Notes: generated by a model not told the origin, from the letters alone. 64,000 bases of DNA from Parapusillimonas sp013416435 (GCF_052180245.1 NZ_CP197474.1:1612001-1676000); one strand, 5' to 3'. Shown: positions 43,548 to 52,077, counted from the stretch's first letter. Program-made: numbers and translations.

Positions 43548-43751
43548 ATGCCCCGCGCCTCCAACGCACATAAGCCCGACGGCCTGCGCGACCGCATCAA
43601 CAAGCTCGCCACACGCAACGGCAGATCCGCAAACAGCGAGATCGTCGCCTTCATCGAGCAGGGTATAAAAAAGCCCACCGAAGCCGACGAACGCCTGGCC
43701 CGCATCGAGGCCAAGCTGGATGCGCTGCTGAGCCGGATGGACGGAAAGTAG
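43548..43751 (+). CDS. Arc-family (ribbon-helix-helix) DNA-binding protein
   Basis: 67 residues. KPDGLRDRINKLATRNGRSA, NSEIVAFIEQGIKKPTEADE is the RHH fold of phage Arc-like proteins (beta strand near the N-terminus, then two helices), and the C-terminal helix ERLARIEAKLDALLSRM could form a coiled coil for dimer or tetramer contacts. No ribosome-binding site is obvious at the ATG. A possible regulator left from a mobile element; its target is unknown. Confidence 0.7.
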   Translation: MPRASNAHKPDGLRDRINKLATRNGRSANSEIVAFIEQGIKKPTEADERLARIEAKLDALLSRMDGK

Positions 43752-43948
43752 GGCACCGGGTGAGAAAAACCCCCTCCTACAGGTGTGGCAACACGCTCTA
43801 ACGTACGGTGGGCCTGGATGGACATCCAAGGCCGGCACGCCTTGACGCGACGGACCAGAAGACGCCTCATCCTGGGCATGCCATTTGCTTTTTTGGACCA
43901 GCCCGTCCGTAACTCTTTGGACGGCGCACACCCTAAAGGAGAGTCCCC

Positions 43949-44848
43949 ATGTTTGCTCACAATAAGCGATTGCAATATACGGTAAGAGTTACAGAGCCCA
44001 ATCCCGGGTTAGCCAACTTGCTACTGGAGCAGTTTGGCGGCCCACAAGGAGAGCTTGCCGCTGCCTGTCGTTATTTCACCCAATACATCGGCGAGGACGA
44101 CCCCGGACGCAAGGATATGTTGATCGACATTGCGACAGAGGAGCTGAGTCACTTAGAAATTATCGGGCACCTGGTTGCAATGCTCAATAAAGGGGCGAAG
44201 GGCGAGTTGGCCGAGGGTGTCGATTCGGAGGCAGAGCTGTACCGCAAATTGCATGGCGCCGGCAATGATTCGCATGTCACCCAAGTGCTCTATGGTGGTG
44301 GTCCGCCCTTGACCAATTCAGGCGGCCAACTATGGACATCCGGATACATCGACACTATTGGCGAGCCTACTGCGGATCTGCGTTCAAACATTGCCGCAGA
44401 GGCCAGGGCCAAGATCGTTTACGAACGTCTAATCAATGTCACGGAAGACCCTGGCGTCAAGGACGCGCTCATGTTTCTAATGACTCGAGAGGCGGCACAT
44501 TTGAAGTCGTTTGAGAAGGCCCTGTATTCGATCTCTCCAAATTTCCCGCCCGGGAAACTGCCGCCCGTACCTGAGTTCGCCAATACTTATTTCAATCTAT
44601 CGCAGGGCGAAGGAGAGATGGAAGGGTCGTGGAATAGCGAAGTAAATTTCGATCGAGTCGATGCATGGGAGCAGATGTCGGCCGTAGATGGCGGTGATGG
44701 ATCAGCATCAGTGGAGCTCGATGAGGAAGCGGCGAAAGTGGTTCAGGCCATGGCAACGCGTACAGCTTCGGATCCGACATCCAACCCCGAAACGGGCGCC
44801 GAGTTGGGCGCTATGATTCCGCCCAAAGAGGCGGGTAGTCCGAAGTAA
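43949..44848 (+). CDS. Manganese catalase family protein
   Basis: 299 residues. Ferritin-like bundle with the di-Mn ligands: Glu35 in GGPQGELAAACRYFTQY, Glu65 and His68 in IATEELSHLEIIGHL, and a second half with AEARAKIVYERL and FLMTREAAHLKSFEKAL. It disproportionates H2O2 in the cytoplasm. The C-terminal tail (SNPETGAELGAMIPPKEAGS) is disordered-looking. AAAGGAGAGTCCCC is directly before the ATG. Isolated gene in the accessory stretch; the upstream 43752-43948 holds no gene. Confidence 0.92.
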   Translation: MFAHNKRLQYTVRVTEPNPGLANLLLEQFGGPQGELAAACRYFTQYIGEDDPGRKDMLIDIATEELSHLEIIGHLVAMLNKGAKGELAEGVDSEAELYRKLHGAGNDSHVTQVLYGGGPPLTNSGGQLWTSGYIDTIGEPTADLRSNIAAEARAKIVYERLINVTEDPGVKDALMFLMTREAAHLKSFEKALYSISPNFPPGKLPPVPEFANTYFNLSQGEGEMEGSWNSEVNFDRVDAWEQMSAVDGGDGSASVELDEEAAKVVQAMATRTASDPTSNPETGAELGAMIPPKEAGSPK

Positions 44849-45157
44849 AGCGCAATCGCTGGCTGTAAAGATAAATCGGAGACTGGTCGCGACCGCGCCC
44901 CGAGTCTTGGCGAGGCCGGCGCGCTCGCAAGCAAAAGATAGCCAGCCGGGGCGCGCGCAGAAATAGAGAAGCCCCTCGAGGAGGGGCTGTAGCAACTACT
45001 CAATCACACAAACGTAAAGCTGGCTGCTCACTTCTGCTGTCCAGGCTTTTGCCCAGATTGCCCTTGACCGAACTCTAAAATATTCTGGAGCACGAACACA
45101 ATATGGGGTCGAGGCGGCCGCTCTCCTGCACCTGCTACCCCTTGCTCTTGCTCGGTT
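44849..45157. other. 309-bp spacer with weak hairpin
   Basis: After the Mn catalase. Contains the stem AGCCCCTC / GAGGGGCT at 44970-44988 with no T-run, probably a weak terminator. No gene is supported; the right part may be decayed 5' sequence of the ISL3 transposase. Confidence 0.4.
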
Positions 45158-46013
45158 TGCCTGAACTGCAATCGGTATTTTCGCCACCGTTTCGCCGACA
45201 TCCGGCCATGGCGCCGAGCCACCGAGCCACCGAGGCGTATCGCCTGGAGGTCTTCGAGGCCCACGATGGGGAGTGAGCCAGCGCCAACTGATGCGCACGC
45301 ACCGGATCGGCAGCGCCACCACGCTGGTCGATTTGAAACACCATAAGGTGTTCGATGTGGTGCTGGGCCGCTCCGAAGGGAGTCTGCGGGCCTATTTGAA
45401 GCGTTTGCCAGGCCGCGAGCACGTGCGCGTCATTGTGATGGGCCTGTCCGAGACCTATCGGCGCATTGCCCAGGAGTACTTTCCCAATGCCATGATCGTG
45501 GCCGACCGCTTTCATGTCGTGCGGTTGGTGAACCAGCATTTTCTGAAGCTATGGCAGCAGCACGATCCTGAAGGGCGCAAGAACCGAGGGCTACTGAGCC
45601 TGATGCGCCGCCATCACTGGAATCTGTCATCCGTGCAAAAGGAGCGACTGCGCCAGTACCTGGCCCAGTCGCCGGTGCTGCAGGCGCTGTACTTCGCCAA
45701 GCAGCAGTTGAATGGCTTCTTGGTCATGAAGAGTCTGAAAAGAAAGCGCGCCCAGAAGATGATGCCCCAGTTCCTGGCGTTGATCGCGCAGTTTGAACAG
45801 AGTCCGGCTCGGGCATTGGCGCAAACGCTTAAGTCGTGGCTGGAACCTATCGTGCGGATGTGGCGCTTCACCAAATCCAACGGTGTCACCGAGGGCTTCC
45901 ACACTAAAATGGAAATGCTCTCACGCCGTGCGTATGGGTTCAGAAACTTTGAAAATTACCGCATGAGGGTCTTGGCACAGTGCGGCTGGAACGGTGTGAT
46001 CAACCGTGTCTAG
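45158..46013 (+). pseudogene. ISL3-family transposase, multiply broken
   Basis: Recognisable ISL3 sequence begins with CLNCNRYFRHRFADIRPWRR at 45158 (end of the zinc-binding region). Three lesions follow. An 8-bp tandem duplication GAGCCACC at 45216-45231 shifts the frame out of AYRLEVFEAHDG. A one-base loss near 45270 shifts again before VSQRQLMRTHRIGSA. A roughly 40-codon deletion near 45318 joins GSATT to LVDLKHHKVFDVVLG. The remaining C-terminal 230 residues, with VADRFHVVRLVNQHFLK and SNGVTEGFHTKMEMLSRRAY, are intact. No left end is seen. Confidence 0.82.
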
Positions 46014-46014
46014 C

Positions 46015-46046
46015 GGATGCCCATCCCCCGTTTATGGGGTAGAGCC
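46015..46046. mobile_element. ISL3 right-end remnant
   Basis: Ends ...CCCGTTTATGGGGTAGAGCC, just after the broken transposase. GGCTCTA-type termini fit ISL3 inverted repeats. Nearly repeated at 46054-46087. Confidence 0.5.
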
Positions 46047-46053
46047 GTGTAAT

Positions 46054-46087
46054 GAATGCCCTGATCCCCCGATAATGAGGAAGAGCC
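46054..46087. mobile_element. Second, related ISL3-like end
   Basis: ATGCCCTGATCCCCCGATAA followed by TGAGGAAGAGCC is a diverged tandem copy of 46015-46046. It abuts the tRNA-Thr terminator region, implying two related IS ends at the same target. Confidence 0.4.
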
Positions 46088-46126
46088 AAAAAAATACCCC
46101 AAACCATTTATCGATAAGGGGATTTC

Positions 46127-46202
46127 TGGTGCCGATGAGAGGAGTCGAACCCCCGACCTTCTCATTACGAATGAGCTGCTCTACCGACTGAGCTACATCG
46201 GC
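46127..46202 (-). tRNA. tRNA-Thr (CGT)
   Basis: 76-nt cloverleaf with encoded CCA. Acceptor GCCGATG/CATCGGC, D-stem AGCTCAGTCGGTAGAGCA, anticodon CGT in CATTCGTAATG, and T-loop GGTTCGA. Accessory DNA with IS ends adjoins its 3' side. Downstream on its strand, a CCCC/GGGG hairpin followed by seven T residues could terminate it. Confidence 0.95.
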
Positions 46203-46436
46203 CCACGCGGCGTACGAGAAAACATCCCGGATCCGCTAAGCCCGCTATTATACATATCCGCGTGGAAAATTGGAAACGGGCTTCGCCGGCATTCCGCGCA
46301 AGGCATACGGATTTTCGAACAGTCCCTCCAGCAGCTTGCACATACCGCGATATGATGAGACTCGGTTCACTATGTCGTCTTTCGACGCTCACGTCGTGAT
46401 CCGGCTGATTGACTGACTATTTCTCAGGAGCAGCGA

Positions 46437-46805
46437 ATGTCTACCATTACCTGGCTCATGCTCTGCGCCGCCTTTTTGCCCCTGGTCGCCACGGTGGCCG
46501 CCAAGGCCGGGGGCAAAGGCTTTGATAACGAAGCCCCGCGTGCCTGGCTGTCCGCGCAGGAAGGGTGGCGGGCCCGGGCGAATGCCGCGCAGGCTAATCT
46601 GTTCGAAGGCTTGCCATTCTTTTATGCGGCCGTATTGCTGGCCTTGTTCAAGGAAGCCGACCTGTCATGGCTCGCCGGCTTGATGCTGGCCTGGGTGCTG
46701 GTTCGCCTGGCATACATTGCCCTGTATATCGCGGGTTACGGCGTTCTGCGTACCGTCGCATGGGCGCTTGCCCTGGCCTTGAACGTGGCTATTTTGTTCG
46801 CTTAA
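46437..46805 (+). CDS. MAPEG family membrane protein
   Basis: 122 residues with four transmembrane helices: TWLMLCAAFLPLVATVAAKA, NLFEGLPFFYAAVLLALFKE, LAGLMLAWVLVRLAYIALYI and TVAWALALALNVAILFA. WRARANAAQANLFEGLPFFY carries the conserved residues of the MAPEG fold (relatives of microsomal glutathione S-transferase), and VRLAYIALYIAGYGVLR is the second family block. Bacterial members' substrates are mostly unknown. Monocistronic; a palindromic repeat follows the stop. Confidence 0.85.
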   Translation: MSTITWLMLCAAFLPLVATVAAKAGGKGFDNEAPRAWLSAQEGWRARANAAQANLFEGLPFFYAAVLLALFKEADLSWLAGLMLAWVLVRLAYIALYIAGYGVLRTVAWALALALNVAILFA

Positions 46806-46818
46806 GTGCAGAGGCTGT

Positions 46819-46848
46819 GGGGTCAGACCCCGTACGGGGTCTGACCCC
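46819..46848. repeat. Palindromic repeat, core GTAC
   Basis: Perfect 30-bp copy; the first after the 18.7-kb repeat-free stretch. Confidence 0.95.
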
Positions 46849-46865
46849 TGTTGCCCAGCTTCGGG

Positions 46866-46894
46866 GGGGCAGACCCCTTATGGGGTCTGACCCC
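46866..46894. repeat. Palindromic repeat, 29 bp, core TTAT
   Basis: Left arm shortened to GGGGCAGACCCC; right arm intact. Confidence 0.85.
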
Positions 46895-46909
46895 TGCTAT
46901 GACCCTTGT

Positions 46910-48004
46910 TCACAGCGCGTCCGTGTCCTCGCGGCGCGGCAGCGATTGTTGCTGGTTCATGCGTATGGCCGAGGGGAAAAGATCCCAGCATGCGATGAAC
47001 AGCGCGGCAAACAGAGGGCCTATGACGAAGCCATTCAAGCCGAATACGGCCAGTCCGCCCAGGGTGGAGATCAGAATCACGTAGTCCGGTATTTTGGTGT
47101 CCTTGCCGACCAGCAAGGGGCGCAGCAAGTTGTCGATCAGACCGATGACGAGAACGCCGAAGAGCGTCAGGGCTACGCCCTGCAGGATGGCGCCGGTCAC
47201 CAGGTAATAGATGGCGACCGGAATCCAGATCAGCGATGCGCCGACGGCGGGAAGCAAGGAAAGAAACGCCATCACCACGCCCCAGAGCAGGGCGCCCTGT
47301 ATGCCTAGGAAGGCGAACATCAGGCCGCCCAGCGCGCCCTGCGTGGCGGCGACCACCACATTGCCTTTGACGGTGGCCTTGATCACCGTTGCGAACTTGC
47401 GGAACAGATGCTGCTTGTGCTCTTCGCTAAGGGGAATCAGATGCCTGGCCTGGCGCGCCAGTTGTACGCCGTCGCGCAGCAGGAAAAACAGCATGTACAG
47501 CATGATGCCCAACCCGATCAGGAACTGAGCGGTATTCTGTCCAACATTGACGGCTTGCGTGGCCAGGAACTTGCTGCCCTGCAACGCGCTGGCGCTGAGC
47601 TTTTCCCTCAGGCTGAAGATGTCTCCCACGCCGAAGCGGGTCAGGGTGTCATGGACGCTGGCCGGCAGCGCATTCATGATCTGCTCGAAATAGGCGCCAA
47701 GATTGAGTTCGCCTGAACTGATCCGCTTATAGATGACGGCGCCTTCTTGAAGCAGGGAGCCGGTGATGAAGATGACCGGCAGAATCACGATCAGGATGAT
47801 GACGAACAGGCTGATCAGGGCGCAAAGATTGGGGCGGCCCTTGAGGCGGTTTTCCAGGCGCCGTTGCAAGGGCTGGAAGATGATGGCCAGTATGGCGCCC
47901 CAGAATATCGCTCCGTAGAAGGGCAGCAGCACCCAGATGAAGGCGACCGTAACGGCCACCAGCAGGAACAGGAAGGACCGAAAGTAGAGTCTGGAATTAT
48001 TCAT
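46910..48004 (-). CDS. AI-2E family transporter
   Basis: 364-residue membrane protein of the AI-2E_transport (PerM/YhhQ-type) family with about eight helices. FLFLLVAVTVAFIWVLLPFY begins TM1; the conserved core GNVVVAATQGALGGLMFAFL and FLSLLPAVGASLIWIPVAIY and the final DNLLRPLLVGKDTKIPDYVI are typical. The family includes Na+/H+ antiporters and putative autoinducer-2 exporters; the cargo here is unknown. A paralogue precedes it on the same strand after 64 bp, so they are likely co-transcribed. Confidence 0.87.
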   Translation of the reverse strand: MNNSRLYFRSFLFLLVAVTVAFIWVLLPFYGAIFWGAILAIIFQPLQRRLENRLKGRPNLCALISLFVIILIVILPVIFITGSLLQEGAVIYKRISSGELNLGAYFEQIMNALPASVHDTLTRFGVGDIFSLREKLSASALQGSKFLATQAVNVGQNTAQFLIGLGIMLYMLFFLLRDGVQLARQARHLIPLSEEHKQHLFRKFATVIKATVKGNVVVAATQGALGGLMFAFLGIQGALLWGVVMAFLSLLPAVGASLIWIPVAIYYLVTGAILQGVALTLFGVLVIGLIDNLLRPLLVGKDTKIPDYVILISTLGGLAVFGLNGFVIGPLFAALFIACWDLFPSAIRMNQQQSLPRREDTDAL

Positions 48005-48068
48005 TGATATCCGCGAAGAGAAAAGCGCTGAAGGCCGCCGGCCGTTCCGATTCTATGCGATAGAGCGG

Positions 48069-49250
48069 CTATTCGCTGAGTAGTTCCGCAATCGCATGTA
48101 GATCCTCGACATGCTGCGAAACCACTTTGATGACGACGATGACGGGCACGCACAGCAGCATGCCCCATACCCCCCAGAGCCACGCGCCGAACAGCAGCGC
48201 CACGAAGACCGCCACGGCGTTCATCTTGGCGATGCGGCCGGTCATCCAGGTGCTGACGAGCATGCCGACGAACGTGGAGATCGCAAGCGTCGCAAACGCT
48301 GCCAGCAGCATCATGGAAAATGATTCGAACTGCAGGAACGCGGCGAAGGCGATCAAGGCCATCGCGATCATGGAGCCGAAGTAGGGAATGATGTGCGTGA
48401 GCGCGGCAACCAGCGCCCACGCGCCCGCATTGTCCAGGCCGATCCAGTGCAGCGCCAGCCAGGTGAGCAATCCCAGCAGGGTGTTGGTGATCAGCAGCAT
48501 GAGCATGTACTTCTGAATGGATGTATTGATGTCGTCCAGTATCTGCACCGTTATTTTTTTGTTCGTCAGCGAAGGTCCGGTCAGCTTGACCAGCTTGCGC
48601 TTGAATGTGTTGCCCGACACCAGCGCAAAAAACACCAGAAAAAGCACCATGGTCAGCTGGCCGATGAAGGCCGCCGCGCTTTTGGAACCGGCCAGCAGCC
48701 AGTCGTTCAGGTCGAAGTCCGGCTGCTTGATGAGGACGGCGGGCGGCGCGGAAACCGAAGTTTCGAGCTTGTTGTCCGCATCATTGTCGGAGCTTGCCGC
48801 CTTTTTCAAGGTGTCGGCAGCGTTGCGAAGCTTGTCCAGCGGCCCCTGTTCCCCGTTGTCCAGCTTGCGCAGCGCATTGGTGAGCTTATACGTGGCCACG
48901 GGCAATTCGTCCATGATGGCCTGCGCTTCGTTATAGACCGAGCTGACGACCAGGATGCTGGAGCCGAGCAGCGCGAGCATGACGACGGAGCTCGCCAGCG
49001 CGCGCGGCATGCGCAGGCGTTCGAGCCAGATGACGACCGGGTTGAGCGTATAGGCGATGAGTATGCCGAAGACGAGCGGTATGAAGAAGTCGCGCGCCCA
49101 CTGGAGGGCGAAGACGAATGCAAGCGCCGCGATTATCGTCAGCGCGGTGTCGCCGGGGCGTCGAACCGGCGCAACCGGGGCTTCGGGTGACGGGGACGGA
49201 ATGGCCGGGCTTGTACTTGATGCCGGATCATGATTCTTGGCGGTATCCAT
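48069..49250 (-). CDS. AI-2E family transporter
   Basis: 393 residues, a diverged paralogue of 46910-48004. A Pro-rich cytoplasmic N-terminus precedes TM1-2 (LTIIAALAFVFALQWARDFF, IPLVFGILIAYTLNPVVIWL). A hydrophilic periplasmic region of about 80 residues follows, then the paired core helices with LTHIIPYFGSMIAMALIAFA and the C-terminal helix. Function unknown beyond the family. The operon order is this gene, then 46910. Confidence 0.87.
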   Translation of the reverse strand: MDTAKNHDPASSTSPAIPSPSPEAPVAPVRRPGDTALTIIAALAFVFALQWARDFFIPLVFGILIAYTLNPVVIWLERLRMPRALASSVVMLALLGSSILVVSSVYNEAQAIMDELPVATYKLTNALRKLDNGEQGPLDKLRNAADTLKKAASSDNDADNKLETSVSAPPAVLIKQPDFDLNDWLLAGSKSAAAFIGQLTMVLFLVFFALVSGNTFKRKLVKLTGPSLTNKKITVQILDDINTSIQKYMLMLLITNTLLGLLTWLALHWIGLDNAGAWALVAALTHIIPYFGSMIAMALIAFAAFLQFESFSMMLLAAFATLAISTFVGMLVSTWMTGRIAKMNAVAVFVALLFGAWLWGVWGMLLCVPVIVVIKVVSQHVEDLHAIAELLSE

Positions 49251-49293
49251 CGCTGCCTCTATGGAGTGAACATTTCGGATGGGCGGCAGTCGC

Positions 49294-49815
49294 CTAGATA
49301 TAGGTGTTCTTTACCCGGACGGATGTGAGCAGATAGCAGGTCCATACCGTGGCGAACATGACGGTTGCCGCCATGGCTGAGTAATCGTCTTCCACCAGAT
49401 AATCGCCGAAATAAGTCTTGGCCATCACGAATTCGGTGAGGGCCGCGACAGGTCCGGCTATCCAAAGTGCGGCGATCGTCCGGTGCACGGCCCGCCGATG
49501 GCGATTGATCGTGAGCATGGCCGCAGCCCCGATCAGCAGAAACGCCTCCAGCCACGCCAGTCCGAGCGCGTAGCGTATGTATTCCTGGTAGTCGGGGCTT
49601 TCGAGTGCGGAGGGAACCAGCACGGCGATTTCGTGGCGCACGCGATAGAACTCCGCCAGCTCCTGCATGGCCCAGAAGACCAGGAAGACGCTGAGTGCGA
49701 TGAGCCAGCCGCCGTACCCCCCGATATTCGCGCTCTTGCCGCGCCTGCTCGTCCATACTGCGATCAATGTCATGGCGATGAATATCGCGAAATGCCAAAG
49801 ACTCCAGAACCCCAT
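49294..49815 (-). CDS. Membrane protein resembling DUF2569
   Basis: 173 residues with four or five transmembrane helices. FWSLWHFAIFIAMTLIAVWT begins helix 1, and NIGGYGGWLIALSVFLVFWA, AMQELAEFYR resembles the GGWL block of DUF2569 proteins. LAWLEAFLLIGAAAMLTINR and HRTIAALWIAGPVAALTEFV are further helices. No function is established for the family. It sits 43 bp upstream of the second AI-2E gene on the same strand, so it may lead that operon. Confidence 0.6.
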   Translation of the reverse strand: MGFWSLWHFAIFIAMTLIAVWTSRRGKSANIGGYGGWLIALSVFLVFWAMQELAEFYRVRHEIAVLVPSALESPDYQEYIRYALGLAWLEAFLLIGAAAMLTINRHRRAVHRTIAALWIAGPVAALTEFVMAKTYFGDYLVEDDYSAMAATVMFATVWTCYLLTSVRVKNTYI

Positions 49816-50024
49816 TGTTGCTTCTCCTGATGGGCAGTCGCCGCGTCACAAAGAGCGAATGGTAAATCTTTGTCACTTCCATGTATAGCAGCCTGGAACC
49901 GATTCAATGGCGTCCATGGTGTTACTGCGCGGTACTAGTGTATAGACGAATGACCATGACGGGAACGCCGGTATTAAATGCTTATGGAAAGTTTTATTTA
50001 GAATCAGTCAGAAGGGCGCCCTGA

Positions 50025-50068
50025 GCCGGTCGGTTGCACCTGCCGGCGGCGCTTCCATTCTCTTTTTT
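50025..50068 (+). promoter_or_regulatory. Possible leader hairpin upstream of terC
   Basis: GCCGG (50025) pairs with CCGGC (50043), and TCTTTTTT follows at 50061-50068, 15 bp before the ATG. It could be an attenuator. The known manganese-sensing yybP-ykoY consensus is not recognisable, so no riboswitch is claimed. Confidence 0.25.
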
Positions 50069-50083
50069 CGGACTGGCTGATCC

Positions 50084-50824
50084 ATGCTTGAAATTATCGA
50101 GACGCTCCATTGGGGCGCCGTAATTCAAATCATTTTGATCGACATCTTGCTGGGTGGGGACAATGCGGTGGTCATTGCTCTTGCCTGTCGCAACCTGCCG
50201 ACCGCTCAAAGAATGAAGGGCATACTGTGGGGCACCGCGGGCGCCATTGTGCTGCGCATCATACTGATTGCCTTCGCGCTTGCCCTGCTCGACATTCCCT
50301 TCTTGAAGGTAGTGGGCTGCGCCTTGCTGGTGTGGATCGGGATCAAGCTGCTGGTACCGGAAGAGGACGAGCATGGCAACATAACCGGCGGCACGTCGGT
50401 ATGGTCCGCCATCAAGACCATCATCATCGCCGACTTCGCGATGAGCCTGGACAACATCATTGCAATCGCCGGGGCGGCTCAGAACACCCACGCCGACCAT
50501 CAACTGTATTACGTGATTTTCGGGTTGTGCGTCAGCGTGCCCATCATCGTATGGGGCAGCACCCTGGTGCTGAAGCTCCTTGACCGCTTCCCGGTAGTCG
50601 TGACTTTTGGCGCCGGCCTGCTTGGCTGGATTGCCGGCGGCATGCTGATTACAGACGTCTTCGTCATCGAATGGCTGGGACCGCCCAGCGCCATGCTCAA
50701 ACTTGCCGTCGAGGCACTGGGGGCGTTGTTCGTGATTGGCATGGGGAAATGGCTGGTCCTTCGCAAGCGGCGCAATTCGCCCATGCGCGAGGAACCCGCC
50801 TCCACCAGCGGGATCTCCGAATGA
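50084..50824 (+). CDS. TerC family integral membrane protein
   Basis: 246 residues, seven or so transmembrane helices. The conserved acidic metal motifs are clear: ILIDILLGGDNAVVIALACR in helix 2 and IIADFAMSLDNIIAIAGAAQ in helix 5. TerC/YjbE relatives export metal (manganese) or are linked to tellurite resistance and protein metalation at the Sec translocon. A hydrophilic tail (RKRRNSPMREEPASTSGISE) ends the protein. It is convergent with the carbonic anhydrase. Confidence 0.88.
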   Translation: MLEIIETLHWGAVIQIILIDILLGGDNAVVIALACRNLPTAQRMKGILWGTAGAIVLRIILIAFALALLDIPFLKVVGCALLVWIGIKLLVPEEDEHGNITGGTSVWSAIKTIIIADFAMSLDNIIAIAGAAQNTHADHQLYYVIFGLCVSVPIIVWGSTLVLKLLDRFPVVVTFGAGLLGWIAGGMLITDVFVIEWLGPPSAMLKLAVEALGALFVIGMGKWLVLRKRRNSPMREEPASTSGISE

Positions 50825-50833
50825 CGCAGCGAC

Positions 50834-51475
50834 CTATGCCGCGTCGCGATACGCCACGAATTCCTTGGTGTTCGGGTCGCGTATAAAGAGCAGCCCCGTG
50901 CTGATGCCGAAATAAGCGCCATGCAGCGTCAAGGCGCCTTTTTCGACCTCCTCGCGCACCGTCGGGAAGCTCATCAGGTTTTCCAGGCTGTATTCCACGA
51001 CCGCCCATTCCAGCTGTCGTATCCAGCTTTGGCGGTCGGCGCCCGGCGCGCCGACACGTTCGGCCACCGGCGCGATCTGCGACATCCACTTGCCGATGAA
51101 GTCGCGCTTTGTCAGCGGCGGGCTTTGGTTGGCGAAGGCCGCCACGCCGCCGCAGCTGGCATGTCCCAGCACAACGATGTGCTTTACCTTCAAGGCGTTG
51201 ACGGCGAATTCGATCGCGGCGCTGGTACCGTGGAAAGAAGTCTGGGTGTCCGGTTCGCAAGGAGGGACGAGATTGGCGATATTGCGTATGACGAAAATTT
51301 CGCCAGGACCCGCATCGAAGATGATTTCGGGCGCGACGCGCGAATCACCGCAGCCGATGACCATGATCTCCGGATGCTGTCCGGATTCGGCCAGATCCTC
51401 ATAGCGCTTTTTTTCCCGGCACAGCCGGCCGTCTAGAAAAGCCTTGTACCCGTCATACAGCCTTGATGGAAACAC
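50834..51475 (-). CDS. Beta-class carbonic anhydrase
   Basis: 213 residues. The frame opens further upstream, but only the GTG at 51475 has a ribosome-binding site (AAAGGA, 7 nt away) and gives the usual N-terminus (FPSRLYDGYKAFLDGRLCRE). Zinc ligands and dyad: Cys42, Asp44 and Arg46 in VIGCGDSRVAP, and His105 and Cys108 in VVLGHASCGGV. It interconverts CO2 and bicarbonate in the cytoplasm. Convergent with terC, divergent from the VOC protein after a palindromic repeat. The upstream frame contains repeat-derived GSDPIRGLTP and is not coding. Confidence 0.93.
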   Translation of the reverse strand: MFPSRLYDGYKAFLDGRLCREKKRYEDLAESGQHPEIMVIGCGDSRVAPEIIFDAGPGEIFVIRNIANLVPPCEPDTQTSFHGTSAAIEFAVNALKVKHIVVLGHASCGGVAAFANQSPPLTKRDFIGKWMSQIAPVAERVGAPGADRQSWIRQLEWAVVEYSLENLMSFPTVREEVEKGALTLHGAYFGISTGLLFIRDPNTKEFVAYRDAA

Positions 51476-51578
51476 ACTGATTCCTTTTGAATTGGTAAAC
51501 CTGGAAATTTTACGCCCTGTGGCGGGATGCTGACAATAAAACATGGGGACCGAGGTGTTCGACCCCGGATGAGGTTTA

Positions 51579-51608
51579 GGGGTCAGACCCCGGATGGGGT
51601 CTGACCCC
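51579..51608. repeat. Palindromic repeat, core GGAT
   Basis: Intact 30-bp copy in the divergent spacer between carbonic anhydrase and the VOC gene, one of few copies in a promoter region. Confidence 0.93.
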
Positions 51609-51660
51609 ATGCGACAGCAATGGTATATTTTTCGTTCGATTATTCGAAGAGAAAAGCGGC

Positions 51661-52077
51661 ATGCAACCACGGATCAATTTCATCACCCTTGGGGTGGATG
51701 ACCTGGACAGGTCATTGCGCTTTTACCGGGACGGCCTGGGGTTCGAAACCGAAGGAATTGTCGGCAAGGAATTCGACCATGGCGCGGTGGTCTTCTTTGA
51801 CCTTCAGCCCGGCCTGCGCCTGGCGCTCTGGCCGCGTGCCAGCATCGCGCACGAAATCGGCCGGCCTGTCGGAAGGCCCTCCGCAACCGAGATGATGCTC
51901 GCGCATAACGTTACTTCCAAAGCCGAAGTGGACGATGTGATGCGGCAGGCGGAAGCGGCGGGCGCCGTCATCCTGAAGCCGGCGAACGACACCTTCTGGG
52001 GCGGCTATGCGGGATACTTTCTGGACCCGGACAATCACGTCTGGGAAGCCGTCTGGAATCCCGCCTGGCAACCATAG
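51661..52077 (+). CDS. VOC family (glyoxalase/dioxygenase fold) protein
   Basis: 138 residues, two beta-alpha-beta-beta-beta modules. FITLGVDDLDRSLRFYRDGL is the first module start, ATEMMLAHNVTSKAEVDDVM the second, and GGYAGYFLDPDNHVWEAVWN the typical C-terminal block with a metal-ligand Glu/His. The metal site is not certain. Enzymes of this fold act on lactoylglutathione, antibiotics or aromatic diols. Its substrate is unknown; it is monocistronic. Confidence 0.85.
   Translation: MQPRINFITLGVDDLDRSLRFYRDGLGFETEGIVGKEFDHGAVVFFDLQPGLRLALWPRASIAHEIGRPVGRPSATEMMLAHNVTSKAEVDDVMRQAEAAGAVILKPANDTFWGGYAGYFLDPDNHVWEAVWNPAWQP

Noticed and set aside
44970..44988. Terminator after Mn catalase
   Set aside because: Stable stem but no T-run; not called as a terminator.
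46127..46202. tRNA-Thr as a proven island attachment site
   Set aside because: No duplicated tRNA 3' end and no integrase seen in the window.
49883..50083. yybP-ykoY manganese riboswitch upstream of terC
   Set aside because: A hairpin is present but the conserved loop sequences of the riboswitch could not be found.
51476..51670. N-terminal extension of the carbonic anhydrase
   Set aside because: Includes repeat-encoded GSDPIRGLTP; the GTG at 51475 is well placed.
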